From JANELJ01 sp024511395 (GTDB lineage Bacteria > Pseudomonadota > Gammaproteobacteria > GRL18): 64,000 bases of DNA. Under the pieces are notes generated by a model. The model saw nothing but the letters and a program-made list of their open reading frames with translations. It had not been told where the DNA came from and ran no database searches. Shown here piece by piece: positions 36,320-46,162 of the stretch; the first letter of the stretch is position 1; the number at the start of each line of letters is the position of its first letter. The DNA lies in NCBI GenBank assembly GCA_963681975.1, contig OY820613.1, positions 62,001 to 126,000 on the forward strand, read 5' to 3'. The translations under genes and the position numbers were made by a program.

Positions 36320-37478
36320 ATGGGTAAAACGCTAACAGAAATCGCCCGGCAGTTAAAGAATCTCGATAAAAAGGTGCAATTAATCTATGCCTTTAACGGT
36401 GCTGGTAAAACGCGCTTGTCGCGGAAATTCAAGGAGCTCATCGCACCAAAAGATGAAGGCGATGAAGAGACTCGTTCAAAGGTTCTTTATTACAACGCCT
36501 TCACCGAGGATCTGTTTTATTGGGACAACGACCTTGATGATGATACCGAGAGGAAATTAAAAATCCAGCCGAATGCTTACACGCAATGGGTGCTGCGGGA
36601 TCAAGGGCAGGATCAAAATGCGATCGGTCATTTTCAACATTACACAAGTGATAAGTTAACGCCGCATTTCAATGAAGAATACACTAAAACAGAAAATGGA
36701 AGTGAAGTTACGGTAAAGGCTTTTTCGGAGGTGACCTTTACTTTTGAAAGAGGCAATAATGAGAGAACCGAAAATATAAAAATTTCAAAAGGCGAAGAGA
36801 GTAATTTTATATGGAGCATCTTCTACAGTCTCATTGAACAAGTTGTTGATGTGCTGAATGTCGCCGAAACTGATGAGCGGGAAACGGATCAGTTTGATCT
36901 GCTGGAATACATCTTTATTGACGACCCTGTGAGTTCATTAGACGAAAACCATTTGATTGAACTGGCGGTTAATCTGTCGACGTTGATCAAATCCAGTTTC
37001 TTCAGCAATGGCATAGGTCTTAAATTCATTATTACGACACATAATCCATTATTTTACAATGTATTGCACAATGAACTAAAGAAAGCCCAAAAATATGTGC
37101 TGCATAAATATGAGGATGGGACATTTGAGTTGAGCGCCCAGGATAATGACTCACCATTTTCATATCATCTTTACTTGAAGGCGGAACTTGAAAAGGCGAT
37201 CCAAACTGGACAAGTACAAAAATACCACTTCAACTTTTTAAGAAACATACTGGAAAAAACCTCTACCTTCCTTGGCTATGAAACTTGGAGAGATCTGTTG
37301 CCTAAGACTGACGATGGCAGGTCATAACCCGTATGAAGCTCGTATTATCAATATCTCCAGCCATTCCAAGCATTCAGGTGAAGAAGTAGCCGAGCTTATG
37401 GAAGATGACAAGCGTGTATTGAGATACTTGGTGCAACAAATTAATGAAATGTATCGCTTCAACCCGAATGCAACTTAA
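36320..37478 (+). pseudogene. PrrC-like ABC-type ATPase / anticodon nuclease, frameshifted near 3' end
   Basis: The first frame (335 residues) has Walker A YAFNGAGKTRLSRKF, a signature-like ISKGEESNFIWSIFY, Walker B YIFIDDPVSSLDENHLI and ITTHNPLFYNVL, all of the AAA_13 family used by PrrC and RloC. At about 37310 the sensible frame changes by one base (one extra base), so the C-terminal part EARIINISSHSKHSGEEVAEL is out of frame. Restored length is 385 residues, close to E. coli PrrC. The order hsdM-hsdS-C-hsdR equals the prr locus, where PrrC cuts tRNA when restriction is inhibited. The nuclease role is inferred. Confidence 0.7.
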
Positions 37479-37494
37479 ATTTTTGGAGAGCACA

Positions 37495-40400
37495 ATGATT
37501 GATTACACAAAGCCCATTGCAGAATCCAGAAACTTTATTGTTTTAGATAAATACACCAAGGAGTGGAAAGTCTGCGAAACCTACCAGAGCGAATATAGTT
37601 TAGAGCAGGAATTTATTAAAGATTTACAAAATCAGGGCTATGAATACCTATCCGATTTGAACACCCCTGAGAGAATGCTCTCCAATGTGCGTGTGCAACT
37701 GCAAACATTGAACAAGGTGGAGTTTTCAGAGGGTGAGTGGTTGCGTTTTGTAGAAACCTACCTGGATAAACCCAGCGATACCATCATCGACAAAACCCGT
37801 AAAATTCATGATGACTACATTTATGATTTTGTTTTCGACGATGGGCATATACAGAATATTTACCTTGTGGATAAGAAAAATATAGCCCGTAACAAGTTGC
37901 AAGTGATCAGGCAGTTTGAACAAACCGGCACCCACGCCAACCGCTACGATGTAACAATTTTGGTAAATGGTTTGCCACTGGTGCAGGTTGAGCTGAAAAA
38001 ACGCGGTGTGGCGATCCGTGAAGCTTTTAACCAGGTGCACCGCTACAGCAAAGAGAGCTTTAACAGCGAGCATTCTCTCTATAAATATCTACAGATATTT
38101 GTGATTTCGAACGGGACGGACACCCGTTATTTTGCCAATACCACCAAGCGCAATAAAAACAGTTTTGATTTTACCATGAACTGGGCGGAGGCGAATAACA
38201 GCTTAATTAAAGACTTAAAAGATTTTACCGCAACTTTTTTACAGAAAAGAACTCTGCTCAATGTGCTGCTGCGTTATTCGGTGTTTGATGTTACTGACAC
38301 CCTGCTGGTGATGCGTCCTTACCAGATAGCCGCGACCGAGCGTATTTTGTGGAAAATAAACAGTTCGTATGAAGCCAAAAACTGGAGCAAACCGGAAAGT
38401 GGCGGCTATATCTGGCACACCACCGGTTCGGGAAAAACCCTGACCAGTTTCAAGGCTGCCCGTTTGGCGACTGAGTTGGAGTTTATCGCTAAGGTATTTT
38501 TTGTCGTTGATCGAAAAGATTTGGATTATCAGACAATGAAAGAGTACCAGCGTTTTTCACCGGATAGTGTCAATGGCTCCGACAGCACCGCCGGACTTAA
38601 ACGCAATCTGGACAAAGATGATAATAAAATCATTGTGACCACTATTCAGAAGCTCAACAACCTGATGAAAAATGAAAACAATCTGCCGATCTACAACAGG
38701 CAGGTGGTCTTTATTTTTGATGAGGCGCACCGCTCGCAATTTGGCGAGGCGCAGAAAAACCTGAAGAAAAAGTTTAAAAAGTTTTACCAGTTTGGCTTTA
38801 CCGGCACGCCAATATTTCCGCAAAACGCCCTCGGCGCGGAGACCACTGCCAGTGTCTTTGGACGTGAATTGCACTCTTATGTTATCACCGATGCCATTCG
38901 CGATGAAAAGGTTTTGAAGTTCAAGGTGGACTACAATGATGTGCGCCCGCAGTTTAAGCCGATTGAAAGTGAACAGGATGAGAAAAAACTCAGCGCAGCG
39001 GAAAATAAGCAAGCCCTGCTGCATCCCGACCGTATCAGGGAAATATCACAGTATATTATAAATAATTTTCGCCAAAAAACCCATCGCCTGCAACCTGGAT
39101 CTAAAGGCTTTAACGCCATGTTTGCCGTTACCAGCGTGGATGCCGCCAAGCTCTATTACGAGTCGTTCAAGCAGTTACAGAAAGAAAGCGAAAATCCCTT
39201 GAAAGTAGCAACCATCTTCTCTTTCGCGGCCAATGAAGAACAGGATGCCATCGGCGAAATTCAGGATGAAAGCTTTGAGGTGTCGGCAATGGAGAGCAGT
39301 GCTAAAGAGTTTTTAAGCGCGGCCATTGCCGATTATAACGCGCTCTTTAAAACCAATTTTAGTGTGGATAGTAATGGCTTTCAAAACTATTACCGCGACT
39401 TGGCCAAACGGGTGAAAAGTCAGGAGATAGACTTGTTGATTGTGGTCGGGATGTTTCTGACCGGCTTTGACGCTCCCACACTAAATACCTTATTTGTCGA
39501 TAAAAACCTGCGTTATCACGGTTTGATACAGGCCTATTCACGCACCAATCGTATCTATGATGCGACAAAGACCTTTGGCAATATTGTCACCTTCAGAGAT
39601 CTGGAGCAGGCCACTATCGATGCGATTACTCTTTTTGGTGATCAAAACACCAAAAACATGGTGTTGGAGAAAAGCTATAAAGAATATATGGAAGGTTTTA
39701 CCGATGTTATTACCGGTGAAGCCCGACGTGGTTATATAGAGGTAGCGGCGGAATTGCAGGAGCGTTTTCCCAACCCTGAGAAAATTGAAAAAGAGTCCGA
39801 CAAAAAAGCCTTTGCCAAGCTGTTCGGTGAGTATCTGCGAGTGGAAAATGTACTGCAGAACTACGATGAATTTGCCTGCCTGAAAGCGTTGCAAAGTGTC
39901 GATATGGACGATACTGAGGCTGTTGAGGAATTTAAAGTCAAACATTATTTAACTGATGAAAAGCTGAAAGAACTACAGGCAATTAAATTGCCCCCTGACC
40001 GAAAAATTCAGGATTATCGCTCCACTTACAACGATATTCGCGATTGGTTACGCCGTGAAAAAGCGGCCACCGAAAAAGAAAGCTCAACCATTGATTGGGA
40101 TGATGTGGTTTTTGAAGTTGATCTGCTTAAGTCTCAGGAGATCAACCTGGACTACATTCTGGAATTGATTTTTGAAAACAATAAGAAGGTGAAGGATAAG
40201 GCGACATTGATTGAAGATGTACGCCGAGTGATTCGCGCCAGCCTTGGCAATCGTGCCAAAGAAAGTCTCTTGGTTGATTTTATTAATCAAACCGACCTTG
40301 ATCAACTCGGTGACAAGGCCAGTGTTATTGATGCATTTTTTACCTTTGCCCAAGCTGAACAGAAACGTGAAGCAGAAGAATTGATTAACTCGGAAGGTTT

Positions 40401-40596
40401 GAAAGAGAATGCCGCAAAGCGTTATATTGCTATATCATTAAAACGAGAGTTTGCCAGTGAAAACGGAACCGAACTCAATGCTATATTGCCAAAAATGAGC
40501 CCGCTGAACCCGCAATATCTTCCCAAAAAACAGAGCGTTTTCCAAAAGATAGCCGCTTTTGTTGAGAAGTTTAAGGGTGTGGGTGGTGATGTTTAA
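37495..40596 (+). CDS. hsdR: Type I restriction subunit R
   Basis: A 1033-residue protein. An N-terminal nuclease domain shows RYDVTILVNGLPLVQVELKK near residue 155 (D..ExK), followed by the SF2 translocase: Walker A HTTGSGKTLTSF near 307, FDEAHRSQ near 408, GFTGTPIF near 440 and later helicase motifs (SRTNRIYD). I chose ATG 37495 after GGAGAG; the ORF extends upstream without an SD. It cuts DNA after translocation, but needs the M2S complex, which is broken here. Confidence 0.92.
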   Translation: MIDYTKPIAESRNFIVLDKYTKEWKVCETYQSEYSLEQEFIKDLQNQGYEYLSDLNTPERMLSNVRVQLQTLNKVEFSEGEWLRFVETYLDKPSDTIIDKTRKIHDDYIYDFVFDDGHIQNIYLVDKKNIARNKLQVIRQFEQTGTHANRYDVTILVNGLPLVQVELKKRGVAIREAFNQVHRYSKESFNSEHSLYKYLQIFVISNGTDTRYFANTTKRNKNSFDFTMNWAEANNSLIKDLKDFTATFLQKRTLLNVLLRYSVFDVTDTLLVMRPYQIAATERILWKINSSYEAKNWSKPESGGYIWHTTGSGKTLTSFKAARLATELEFIAKVFFVVDRKDLDYQTMKEYQRFSPDSVNGSDSTAGLKRNLDKDDNKIIVTTIQKLNNLMKNENNLPIYNRQVVFIFDEAHRSQFGEAQKNLKKKFKKFYQFGFTGTPIFPQNALGAETTASVFGRELHSYVITDAIRDEKVLKFKVDYNDVRPQFKPIESEQDEKKLSAAENKQALLHPDRIREISQYIINNFRQKTHRLQPGSKGFNAMFAVTSVDAAKLYYESFKQLQKESENPLKVATIFSFAANEEQDAIGEIQDESFEVSAMESSAKEFLSAAIADYNALFKTNFSVDSNGFQNYYRDLAKRVKSQEIDLLIVVGMFLTGFDAPTLNTLFVDKNLRYHGLIQAYSRTNRIYDATKTFGNIVTFRDLEQATIDAITLFGDQNTKNMVLEKSYKEYMEGFTDVITGEARRGYIEVAAELQERFPNPEKIEKESDKKAFAKLFGEYLRVENVLQNYDEFACLKALQSVDMDDTEAVEEFKVKHYLTDEKLKELQAIKLPPDRKIQDYRSTYNDIRDWLRREKAATEKESSTIDWDDVVFEVDLLKSQEINLDYILELIFENNKKVKDKATLIEDVRRVIRASLGNRAKESLLVDFINQTDLDQLGDKASVIDAFFTFAQAEQKREAEELINSEGLKENAAKRYIAISLKREFASENGTELNAILPKMSPLNPQYLPKKQSVFQKIAAFVEKFKGVGGDV

Positions 40597-40687
40597 TATG
40601 CAATGAAACAGACGGCGAGCTCAGATTCTCGATTGAAGGTCGAGTGCTATCTAAGAGTTATAAGATTTAATTAAGGAGAGACAGGCT

Positions 40688-41701
40688 ATGAACTCATCAG
40701 GAGAAATACTGAAAAAACTCTTCCTCACCTTTAACAAAGGCGAGCGTGATGAGTTTATTCAAGTGGCTAGAGAATATATTGAACGTGAACGACGGAAAAA
40801 TCATCATATATTAGCCAGACAATTAGAAGAAGCTTTGAATTTTGAGAATGGTTCAGGTTCAGTAAGGAATGGTTGTGCACGGTTTAAAACCGATGCTCCA
40901 ATTCCACGCGATAATGAAAGTGGTTTTCCTCTGCTGTCTATTAAAGCATACGATTATTTATGGGAAGAACTGATTCTACCTAAAGAAACCGAATCGATTC
41001 TCAAGCAGATTGTGCAAGAATATAGAGAAGCAGACATACTCAAAGGATATAATCTATTACCTAAATCAAAAATCTTGCTTTGTGGAAAACCTGGCACAGG
41101 TAAAACCTTTACAGCACAGGTGATCAGTTCTGTTCTTGGTTTGCCCTTAGTTCAGATTCAATTTGATGCAATTATTTCATCTTACCTCGGTGAAACAGCA
41201 ACAAATCTTCGAAAGGTTTTTGATTTTATCAAAAATGGAACCTGGGTTGTGCTGTTTGATGAGGTTGATATTATTGGAAAAAACAGGGATGACCATTATG
41301 AACATGGGGAAATTAAGCGAGTCGTAAATAACTTCCTTCAGATGATAGACTCATTTGAAGGGGAAAGCCTTCTTTTTGCTGCAACGAATCATCATCACAT
41401 TCTTGATCCAGCCATATGGCGAAGGTTTGATGAAGTCGTTTTGTATAAAAACCCAGCCCCGGCTGATTGTTTGAAATTGCTGGATTTATTCTTAAAACCA
41501 ATTCCTAAAAATAAATTCAAGTTAGAATCAATTGCCACAAAAATGGAGGATCTTGCTCCATCCGAAATTAAGATGGTTGCCCAAGAGGCAATGAAAAAAT
41601 CGATTTTAGAAGGAAGATCAAAGCTCTCCAAAGCTGACATTGAAGTAGCCACGAGGCGTTTCATCGACAGGAAATCAATTAAAAATAGCACGGAGAGCTA
41701 A
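40688..41701 (+). CDS. AAA+ ATPase of an ATPase/subtilase pair
   Basis: A 337-residue protein with an N-terminal helical region (RDEFIQVAREYIERERRK) and one AAA+ domain: Walker A LCGKPGTGKTFTAQVI near 135, Walker B WVVLFDEVDIIGK near 187, and sensor/arginine-finger stretch ATNHHHILDPAIWRRFDEV near 230, as in FtsH/ClpX-like remodelers. SD AAGGAG; three bases separate it from the protease gene. Such ATPases may unfold or control the subtilase partner. All motifs look intact. The AT-rich sequence suggests independent transfer. Confidence 0.8.
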   Translation: MNSSGEILKKLFLTFNKGERDEFIQVAREYIERERRKNHHILARQLEEALNFENGSGSVRNGCARFKTDAPIPRDNESGFPLLSIKAYDYLWEELILPKETESILKQIVQEYREADILKGYNLLPKSKILLCGKPGTGKTFTAQVISSVLGLPLVQIQFDAIISSYLGETATNLRKVFDFIKNGTWVVLFDEVDIIGKNRDDHYEHGEIKRVVNNFLQMIDSFEGESLLFAATNHHHILDPAIWRRFDEVVLYKNPAPADCLKLLDLFLKPIPKNKFKLESIATKMEDLAPSEIKMVAQEAMKKSILEGRSKLSKADIEVATRRFIDRKSIKNSTES

Positions 41702-41704
41702 CAG

Positions 41705-44146
41705 ATGGAAAAACTTGAACACCTCCCATTACCGGAATTTAGAGCCGATCTCGAACGTAAAAAAAGTGGCGGTGGGGGCGGATATAAACTGCCTGAGGGA
41801 CGATCAAAAAAGGACTACTCACTGACTCAGATCAAAAAAGCTCGGGATATATCACATAATTTTTCCAAGTTAAAAGAGCAGTATAAAGGACGTCTAGATC
41901 CACATCTCATATTTGAAATCAATGTTAATGACAAGGTCGATACCGCCACATTTGAGAATGAACTACTCAAAATGGGGTTGGACGTGCTGTCAGTTGCAGA
42001 AGACAAAAAGGGATATTGGGTTGTTTTTGCATCTGATGAACATCTGGAGGAGTTCCGTGCCAGAATTGAATCCCATGGAAAGGATGGTGAAGGCGGAGCC
42101 ACAAAGTATGACTTTTTCAATGCGATTAGCGAGATTGAAGATATACCGGTTGAAAAGAAACTTGCACCATCCATTTCTGAAGCCCCATTACCAGAGGATG
42201 AAGAGTCTTACATTGATGTAGAATTATGGCGGATGTCTGATGAACAGCTGGACGGGTTTATCACCAAACTGCCAGAAGCCATACAAAACCTTAGAGTTAC
42301 AGATAAATTAATCAGAAACTCATTTGCTCTCTTGAGGGTGAGATTAGACCATGCTGCCTATAAACAACTTATTGAGCTCAAAGAGGTGGCGCGTGTTAGC
42401 AGACCGCCGTTGCCAACATTTAATCCTTTTGAAATTTTCAATCAAGATGTTGAAGAATTGGAAATATTATCCCCTTCAGAGTCTGCTACTGGCATTCTGA
42501 TTATCGATTCTGGGGTAGTTGCGGGCCACCCATTAATTAAAAACGCACTGGGTGATGAAGCCAACTTCCAATCAGTTGAAACTGAAACAGTCGACAAGGC
42601 GGGTCATGGAACCGCAGTGGCAGGATGTGCTTTGTATGGTGATATTGAACAGTGCATCAATAAAAAACAGTTTCATGCTCATAACTGGATCTTTTCGGCC
42701 AAGGTTATGTATGCAGTCCAGGATTTCAATGGAGGGATCTACTCTGAATACGATCCTGAAAAATTGATGGAACACCAATTTCAGGACGCTATCGAGTACT
42801 TTCTTGACAACAAGGATAATAGAATCCGAGTCGTTAATATATCACTGGGGAATAAACTTGAAGTCTGGCATAAGTCAGAATTCAGACAGCCTCCTCTTGC
42901 TTCTTTGATTGATGAGATTGCCAGAGAATATGATGATGTAGTGTTTGTTGTTTCATCGGGGAACGTTGATCCGGTTGAACAGTTTGGTGACATTGCTGGC
43001 GTTGTAGATCACTACCCAGAGTATCTGTTTAACAAGAACTTTTCTGATTTTAACCTAATCAATCCTGCAACATCTGCTCTATCACTTACTGTTGGCTCCA
43101 TAGCAAGCAGTCCGCGAATGGCACCGAACTCATCTTTTGGGTCTCAAAGTGATCTTTTTACCTCAGTGGCAGCGGAGCACCAGCCCTCACCTTTTACTCG
43201 TACAGGGCCAGGGATTAATGGCATGGTGAAGCCCGAGCTTGTAGATTACGGGGGTAATCTTGTTTTGAATCAAGAGCTTGGCCGTGTTCGTGTGAATAGC
43301 GGTGGCAAGATTCCAATTCTCTCAAATAGATATCCTGACAAATTATTTGCTTTCGATTTGGGTAGTAGTTTTTCAGCTCCCAAAGTAGCCAGAAGTTGTG
43401 CTTTAGTATCCAATAGCTACCCAGATAAAAACGCAAATTTCATAAAAAACCTCATCCTCCAATCCGCTAACTATTCAGAGCCGATTGATAAAGATTTTTG
43501 GCAAGCTAAGAAAAAAGAAGAAGCCGAACAAAAAAGGCTGATGTCGATTGGCTATGGAATACCAGATCACGCAAAGGCAATCTCTTCGTTCAATAATAGA
43601 GTATTGTTTTTTGATGAAAATTCAATACAGGTTGATCAGGCTAAAGTTTTCAAAATAGATCTCCCTGAGAGCTTTTTTGCAACTAAAGGAGATCGGATTT
43701 TTTCAATTGTATTAACATATAATCCGCCCGTTAGGCGGAGTCGAGGAGATTACTATCTGGGAAACACACTGGAGTTTAAGGTTTTTCACACAGTATCACC
43801 TGAGGATGTTATTTCAAAAATTTCGGTTCTTGATGAAAACGAAACTGAAACTGAATTTGAAAAAAAATATGAATTGATATTTGAGCCTAAAATTAAATTG
43901 CGCAGCAAAGGTTGCCATCAAAAAGCCGTAAAGAATTTTACTCATTGGCATTGGAGCAAGAACCCGTTCACATCTCTTTGCATTGCCCTAATTAATAGAA
44001 ATAGATGGGTGAAAGTAATCGATGACAGTTTTATGCAGGATTACTGCATTAGCTTGTGTGTTTATCATAGTGAACATGCATCACTATATTCCGAAATAAG
44101 AACACTTAATCAAATACAGCTGCGTGAACGCGCTCGAGTTAGGTAA
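41705..44146 (+). CDS. Cytoplasmic subtilisin-like (S8) serine protease
   Basis: An 813-residue protein without signal peptide, so probably cytoplasmic. The catalytic triad is complete: Asp in ILIIDSGVVAGHPL near 267, His in DKAGHGTAVAGCALYG near 301, Ser in LGSSFSAPKVARSC near 556. About 240 residues of N-terminal domain precede the protease and a 230-residue beta-rich C-terminal domain follows. With the AAA+ partner it forms a likely stress- or phage-triggered proteolytic module. Whether the N-terminal part is an inhibitory pro-domain cannot be told. Confidence 0.82.
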   Translation: MEKLEHLPLPEFRADLERKKSGGGGGYKLPEGRSKKDYSLTQIKKARDISHNFSKLKEQYKGRLDPHLIFEINVNDKVDTATFENELLKMGLDVLSVAEDKKGYWVVFASDEHLEEFRARIESHGKDGEGGATKYDFFNAISEIEDIPVEKKLAPSISEAPLPEDEESYIDVELWRMSDEQLDGFITKLPEAIQNLRVTDKLIRNSFALLRVRLDHAAYKQLIELKEVARVSRPPLPTFNPFEIFNQDVEELEILSPSESATGILIIDSGVVAGHPLIKNALGDEANFQSVETETVDKAGHGTAVAGCALYGDIEQCINKKQFHAHNWIFSAKVMYAVQDFNGGIYSEYDPEKLMEHQFQDAIEYFLDNKDNRIRVVNISLGNKLEVWHKSEFRQPPLASLIDEIAREYDDVVFVVSSGNVDPVEQFGDIAGVVDHYPEYLFNKNFSDFNLINPATSALSLTVGSIASSPRMAPNSSFGSQSDLFTSVAAEHQPSPFTRTGPGINGMVKPELVDYGGNLVLNQELGRVRVNSGGKIPILSNRYPDKLFAFDLGSSFSAPKVARSCALVSNSYPDKNANFIKNLILQSANYSEPIDKDFWQAKKKEEAEQKRLMSIGYGIPDHAKAISSFNNRVLFFDENSIQVDQAKVFKIDLPESFFATKGDRIFSIVLTYNPPVRRSRGDYYLGNTLEFKVFHTVSPEDVISKISVLDENETETEFEKKYELIFEPKIKLRSKGCHQKAVKNFTHWHWSKNPFTSLCIALINRNRWVKVIDDSFMQDYCISLCVYHSEHASLYSEIRTLNQIQLRERARVR

Positions 44147-44151
44147 CCGCT

Positions 44152-45213
44152 ATGAATGTTCAAGACGCAGCTATACAGGTATTGAAGGAAGCCGGAAAGC
44201 CTCTCCATGCCAAAGAGATAGCCGAGAGGATTATTGAAGCTGGCCTGTGGGTAGCGAAAGGCAAAACGCCGGAGGCTACTGTCAGCGCCCGCCTTTATTC
44301 CGACATCAAAAAGCATGGGGACCAGTCGATCTTTGTAAAGGTTGCACCTCAGACGTTCTTTCTTCGGGATACTCAGATTGTTGCTGTTTGCGATGCAAAG
44401 GAGCCAGAACCAAGGAACGTGAGCCCTTCGGTTAATTCGAAAGAAACATATTCCTTTCTGGATGCCGCTGAAAAGGTGCTGGATCAGTTTGGCAACCGGA
44501 ATTCGATGCATTACCGGGAGATCACTGACAAAGCCATGAATCAGGGTTGGTTGAACACCTCAGGCAAGACGCCCGAAGCAACCATGAATGCTCAATTGGT
44601 GACTGAACTCAAACGGGCAAAGGCCAGTGGTGAGCCCGGCCGGTTTGTTCGCACATCACCCGGTTATTACAGCCTTGTCAAATGGATGGGAACCGGCCTG
44701 CCATATCAAATTTCCAAGCACAATCGAGAAATCAGGAAAAAGCTGCTGTCCCAGCTCATGGATTTGAGCCCGGCTCAATTTGAAGAGCTTGTAGGACAGC
44801 TACTGGCTGAGATGGGATTTGAAAGCATCGAAGTCACCAAGTACGGTGGTGACGGCGGTATAGATGTCCGTGGCACGTTGCTGATTAGTGATGTTGTACG
44901 GATCAAAATGGCTGTTCAGGCCAAACGCTGGAAAGGCAATACCCAGAGCCCGACCGTTCAACAGGTGCGCGGCAGCCTTGGTGCGCATGAACAGGGACTA
45001 ATCATTACCACTAGCGATTTCAGCACCGGAGCCATTAAAGAGGCCAATCAGCCGGACAAAACTCCGGTGGCCCTGATGAACGGCGAACAACTGGTCACGC
45101 TCCTGATGGAATACAATATAGGCGTCCGCCGAATGTCACACGACCTTTTTGAGCTGGAGGAACTGGCGGTGGCAAAAGTTGATGATGATATGATCGGCAA
45201 AGGGCTGAAATGA
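44152..45213 (+). CDS. Mrr-like restriction endonuclease with two HARE-HTH domains
   Basis: A 353-residue protein. Two winged helix (HARE-HTH) copies lie at residues about 3-75 and 100-185 (LHAKEIAERIIEAGLW.., YREITDKAMNQGWL..), followed by the Mrr catalytic domain, GGDGGIDVRG near 232 and VQAKRW near 255 (PD-(D/E)xK core). It probably cuts DNA bearing foreign modification. Only five bases separate it from the subtilase, so it may belong to the same operon even though its base composition is closer to the phage region. Confidence 0.88.
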   Translation: MNVQDAAIQVLKEAGKPLHAKEIAERIIEAGLWVAKGKTPEATVSARLYSDIKKHGDQSIFVKVAPQTFFLRDTQIVAVCDAKEPEPRNVSPSVNSKETYSFLDAAEKVLDQFGNRNSMHYREITDKAMNQGWLNTSGKTPEATMNAQLVTELKRAKASGEPGRFVRTSPGYYSLVKWMGTGLPYQISKHNREIRKKLLSQLMDLSPAQFEELVGQLLAEMGFESIEVTKYGGDGGIDVRGTLLISDVVRIKMAVQAKRWKGNTQSPTVQQVRGSLGAHEQGLIITTSDFSTGAIKEANQPDKTPVALMNGEQLVTLLMEYNIGVRRMSHDLFELEELAVAKVDDDMIGKGLK

Positions 45214-45255
45214 AAAGTGGTCTGATAAACCTTTACCTGAAAACGGAGATGTAAC

Positions 45256-45363
45256 GTGTCCAGCACTCCTCTTTATTCCGAATGGCTAATGGATTCGATC
45301 GGAGTTTTGTCCGTCGTAAGCCGTCCAATACTCTTTAATCCAAAAGGAGGGGATATTGATTGA
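45256..45363 (+). CDS. Possible short ORF coupled to hamA, 35 aa
   Basis: GTG 45256 has ACGGAG at 45244-45249 and runs 35 codons to TGA 45361-45363, which overlaps the TTG start of hamA. The sequence (SSTPLYSEWLMDSIGVLSVV and on) has no known match in my memory. It may be a leader peptide that couples translation, or chance. Low certainty. Confidence 0.25.
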   Translation: MSSTPLYSEWLMDSIGVLSVVSRPILFNPKGGDID

Positions 45364-46162
45364 GGGGATCAAAACTATAAAAACAAAGGGCTATCTAGTC
45401 ACAACGGTGTTCGGGTTGTCCGATGATTTAAAGGCCGAGTTGCGCAAACGATTTACGGCAATATGCCGAGGCGAAGAAAACAGTCTCCTGAATCGCGGAA
45501 GTTATACGTACAAAAGAACGGTAGAAGAATTTCTAAAAAGGATAGAAAGCAAACCTGAAAAAATCAAAACTGGAATGTTGGGCGAGCTTATCGTTCATGT
45601 ACTTACAGGCTTACTGCATCCTGACCATAAAACGATCGTTCCATATTTTAACTTGGAGGAACGTAGTATTAGAAAGGGATTTGATTCCGTCATTTATTCG
45701 CCTGATATGGGAATCTGGGTGTATGAAGTAAAATCCAGTAAAAATACAAGTTTACAGGTAAATGTTGACTCCAAAACAAAAAGCCTGATTAAAACCGCTC
45801 ACGACGATTTAAGTGCGAAACTTGCTGACCAAGATGATACGACTCGTATCTGGGATAATGCAATGCATGGGTTTCAGGTTGCCTGCAGCCATTCAGACGC
45901 GAAAAGAATTCTAAAGGAAATCATTCTGGATTATCAGGACGCTGCCCGAACCGAGGACTGCAGCCCCAACCTTCACAATGTAATCCTCTCCTCTGTACTA
46001 ATCAGCAACAGTGATAAAGAAATTGGAGCAGATTGTGTTGGCGAGAAATACAAGGAATACAAAAGTACCTACGGGAAATTGTTTATTTTCGCGGTGCATA
46101 AGTCACTCTCAATCGATTTGCTGGATTTCTTCTCTCAGGAGGTAGCTGATGAAGCCTCTTAG
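45356..46162 (+). CDS. hamA: Hachiman-like nuclease/sensor HamA (DUF1837)
   Basis: TTG 45356 follows AGGAGGGG; there is no ATG nearby. The 268-residue protein carries GMLGELIVHVLTG near residue 76, GFDSVIYSP near 107 and WVYEVKSS near 122, a PD-(D/E)xK-like arrangement of DUF1837 proteins. In Hachiman, HamA is a nuclease kept in check by the HamB helicase until phage DNA is sensed. The gene overlaps hamB by 14 bases. The low GC is shared with hamB but not with mrr. Confidence 0.8.
   Translation: MIEGIKTIKTKGYLVTTVFGLSDDLKAELRKRFTAICRGEENSLLNRGSYTYKRTVEEFLKRIESKPEKIKTGMLGELIVHVLTGLLHPDHKTIVPYFNLEERSIRKGFDSVIYSPDMGIWVYEVKSSKNTSLQVNVDSKTKSLIKTAHDDLSAKLADQDDTTRIWDNAMHGFQVACSHSDAKRILKEIILDYQDAARTEDCSPNLHNVILSSVLISNSDKEIGADCVGEKYKEYKSTYGKLFIFAVHKSLSIDLLDFFSQEVADEAS

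Noticed and set aside
40599..40673. Coding-like remnant reading CNETDGELRFSIEGRVLSK
   Set aside because: It has no start and is only about 23 codons; it may be a leftover C-terminus but cannot be assigned.
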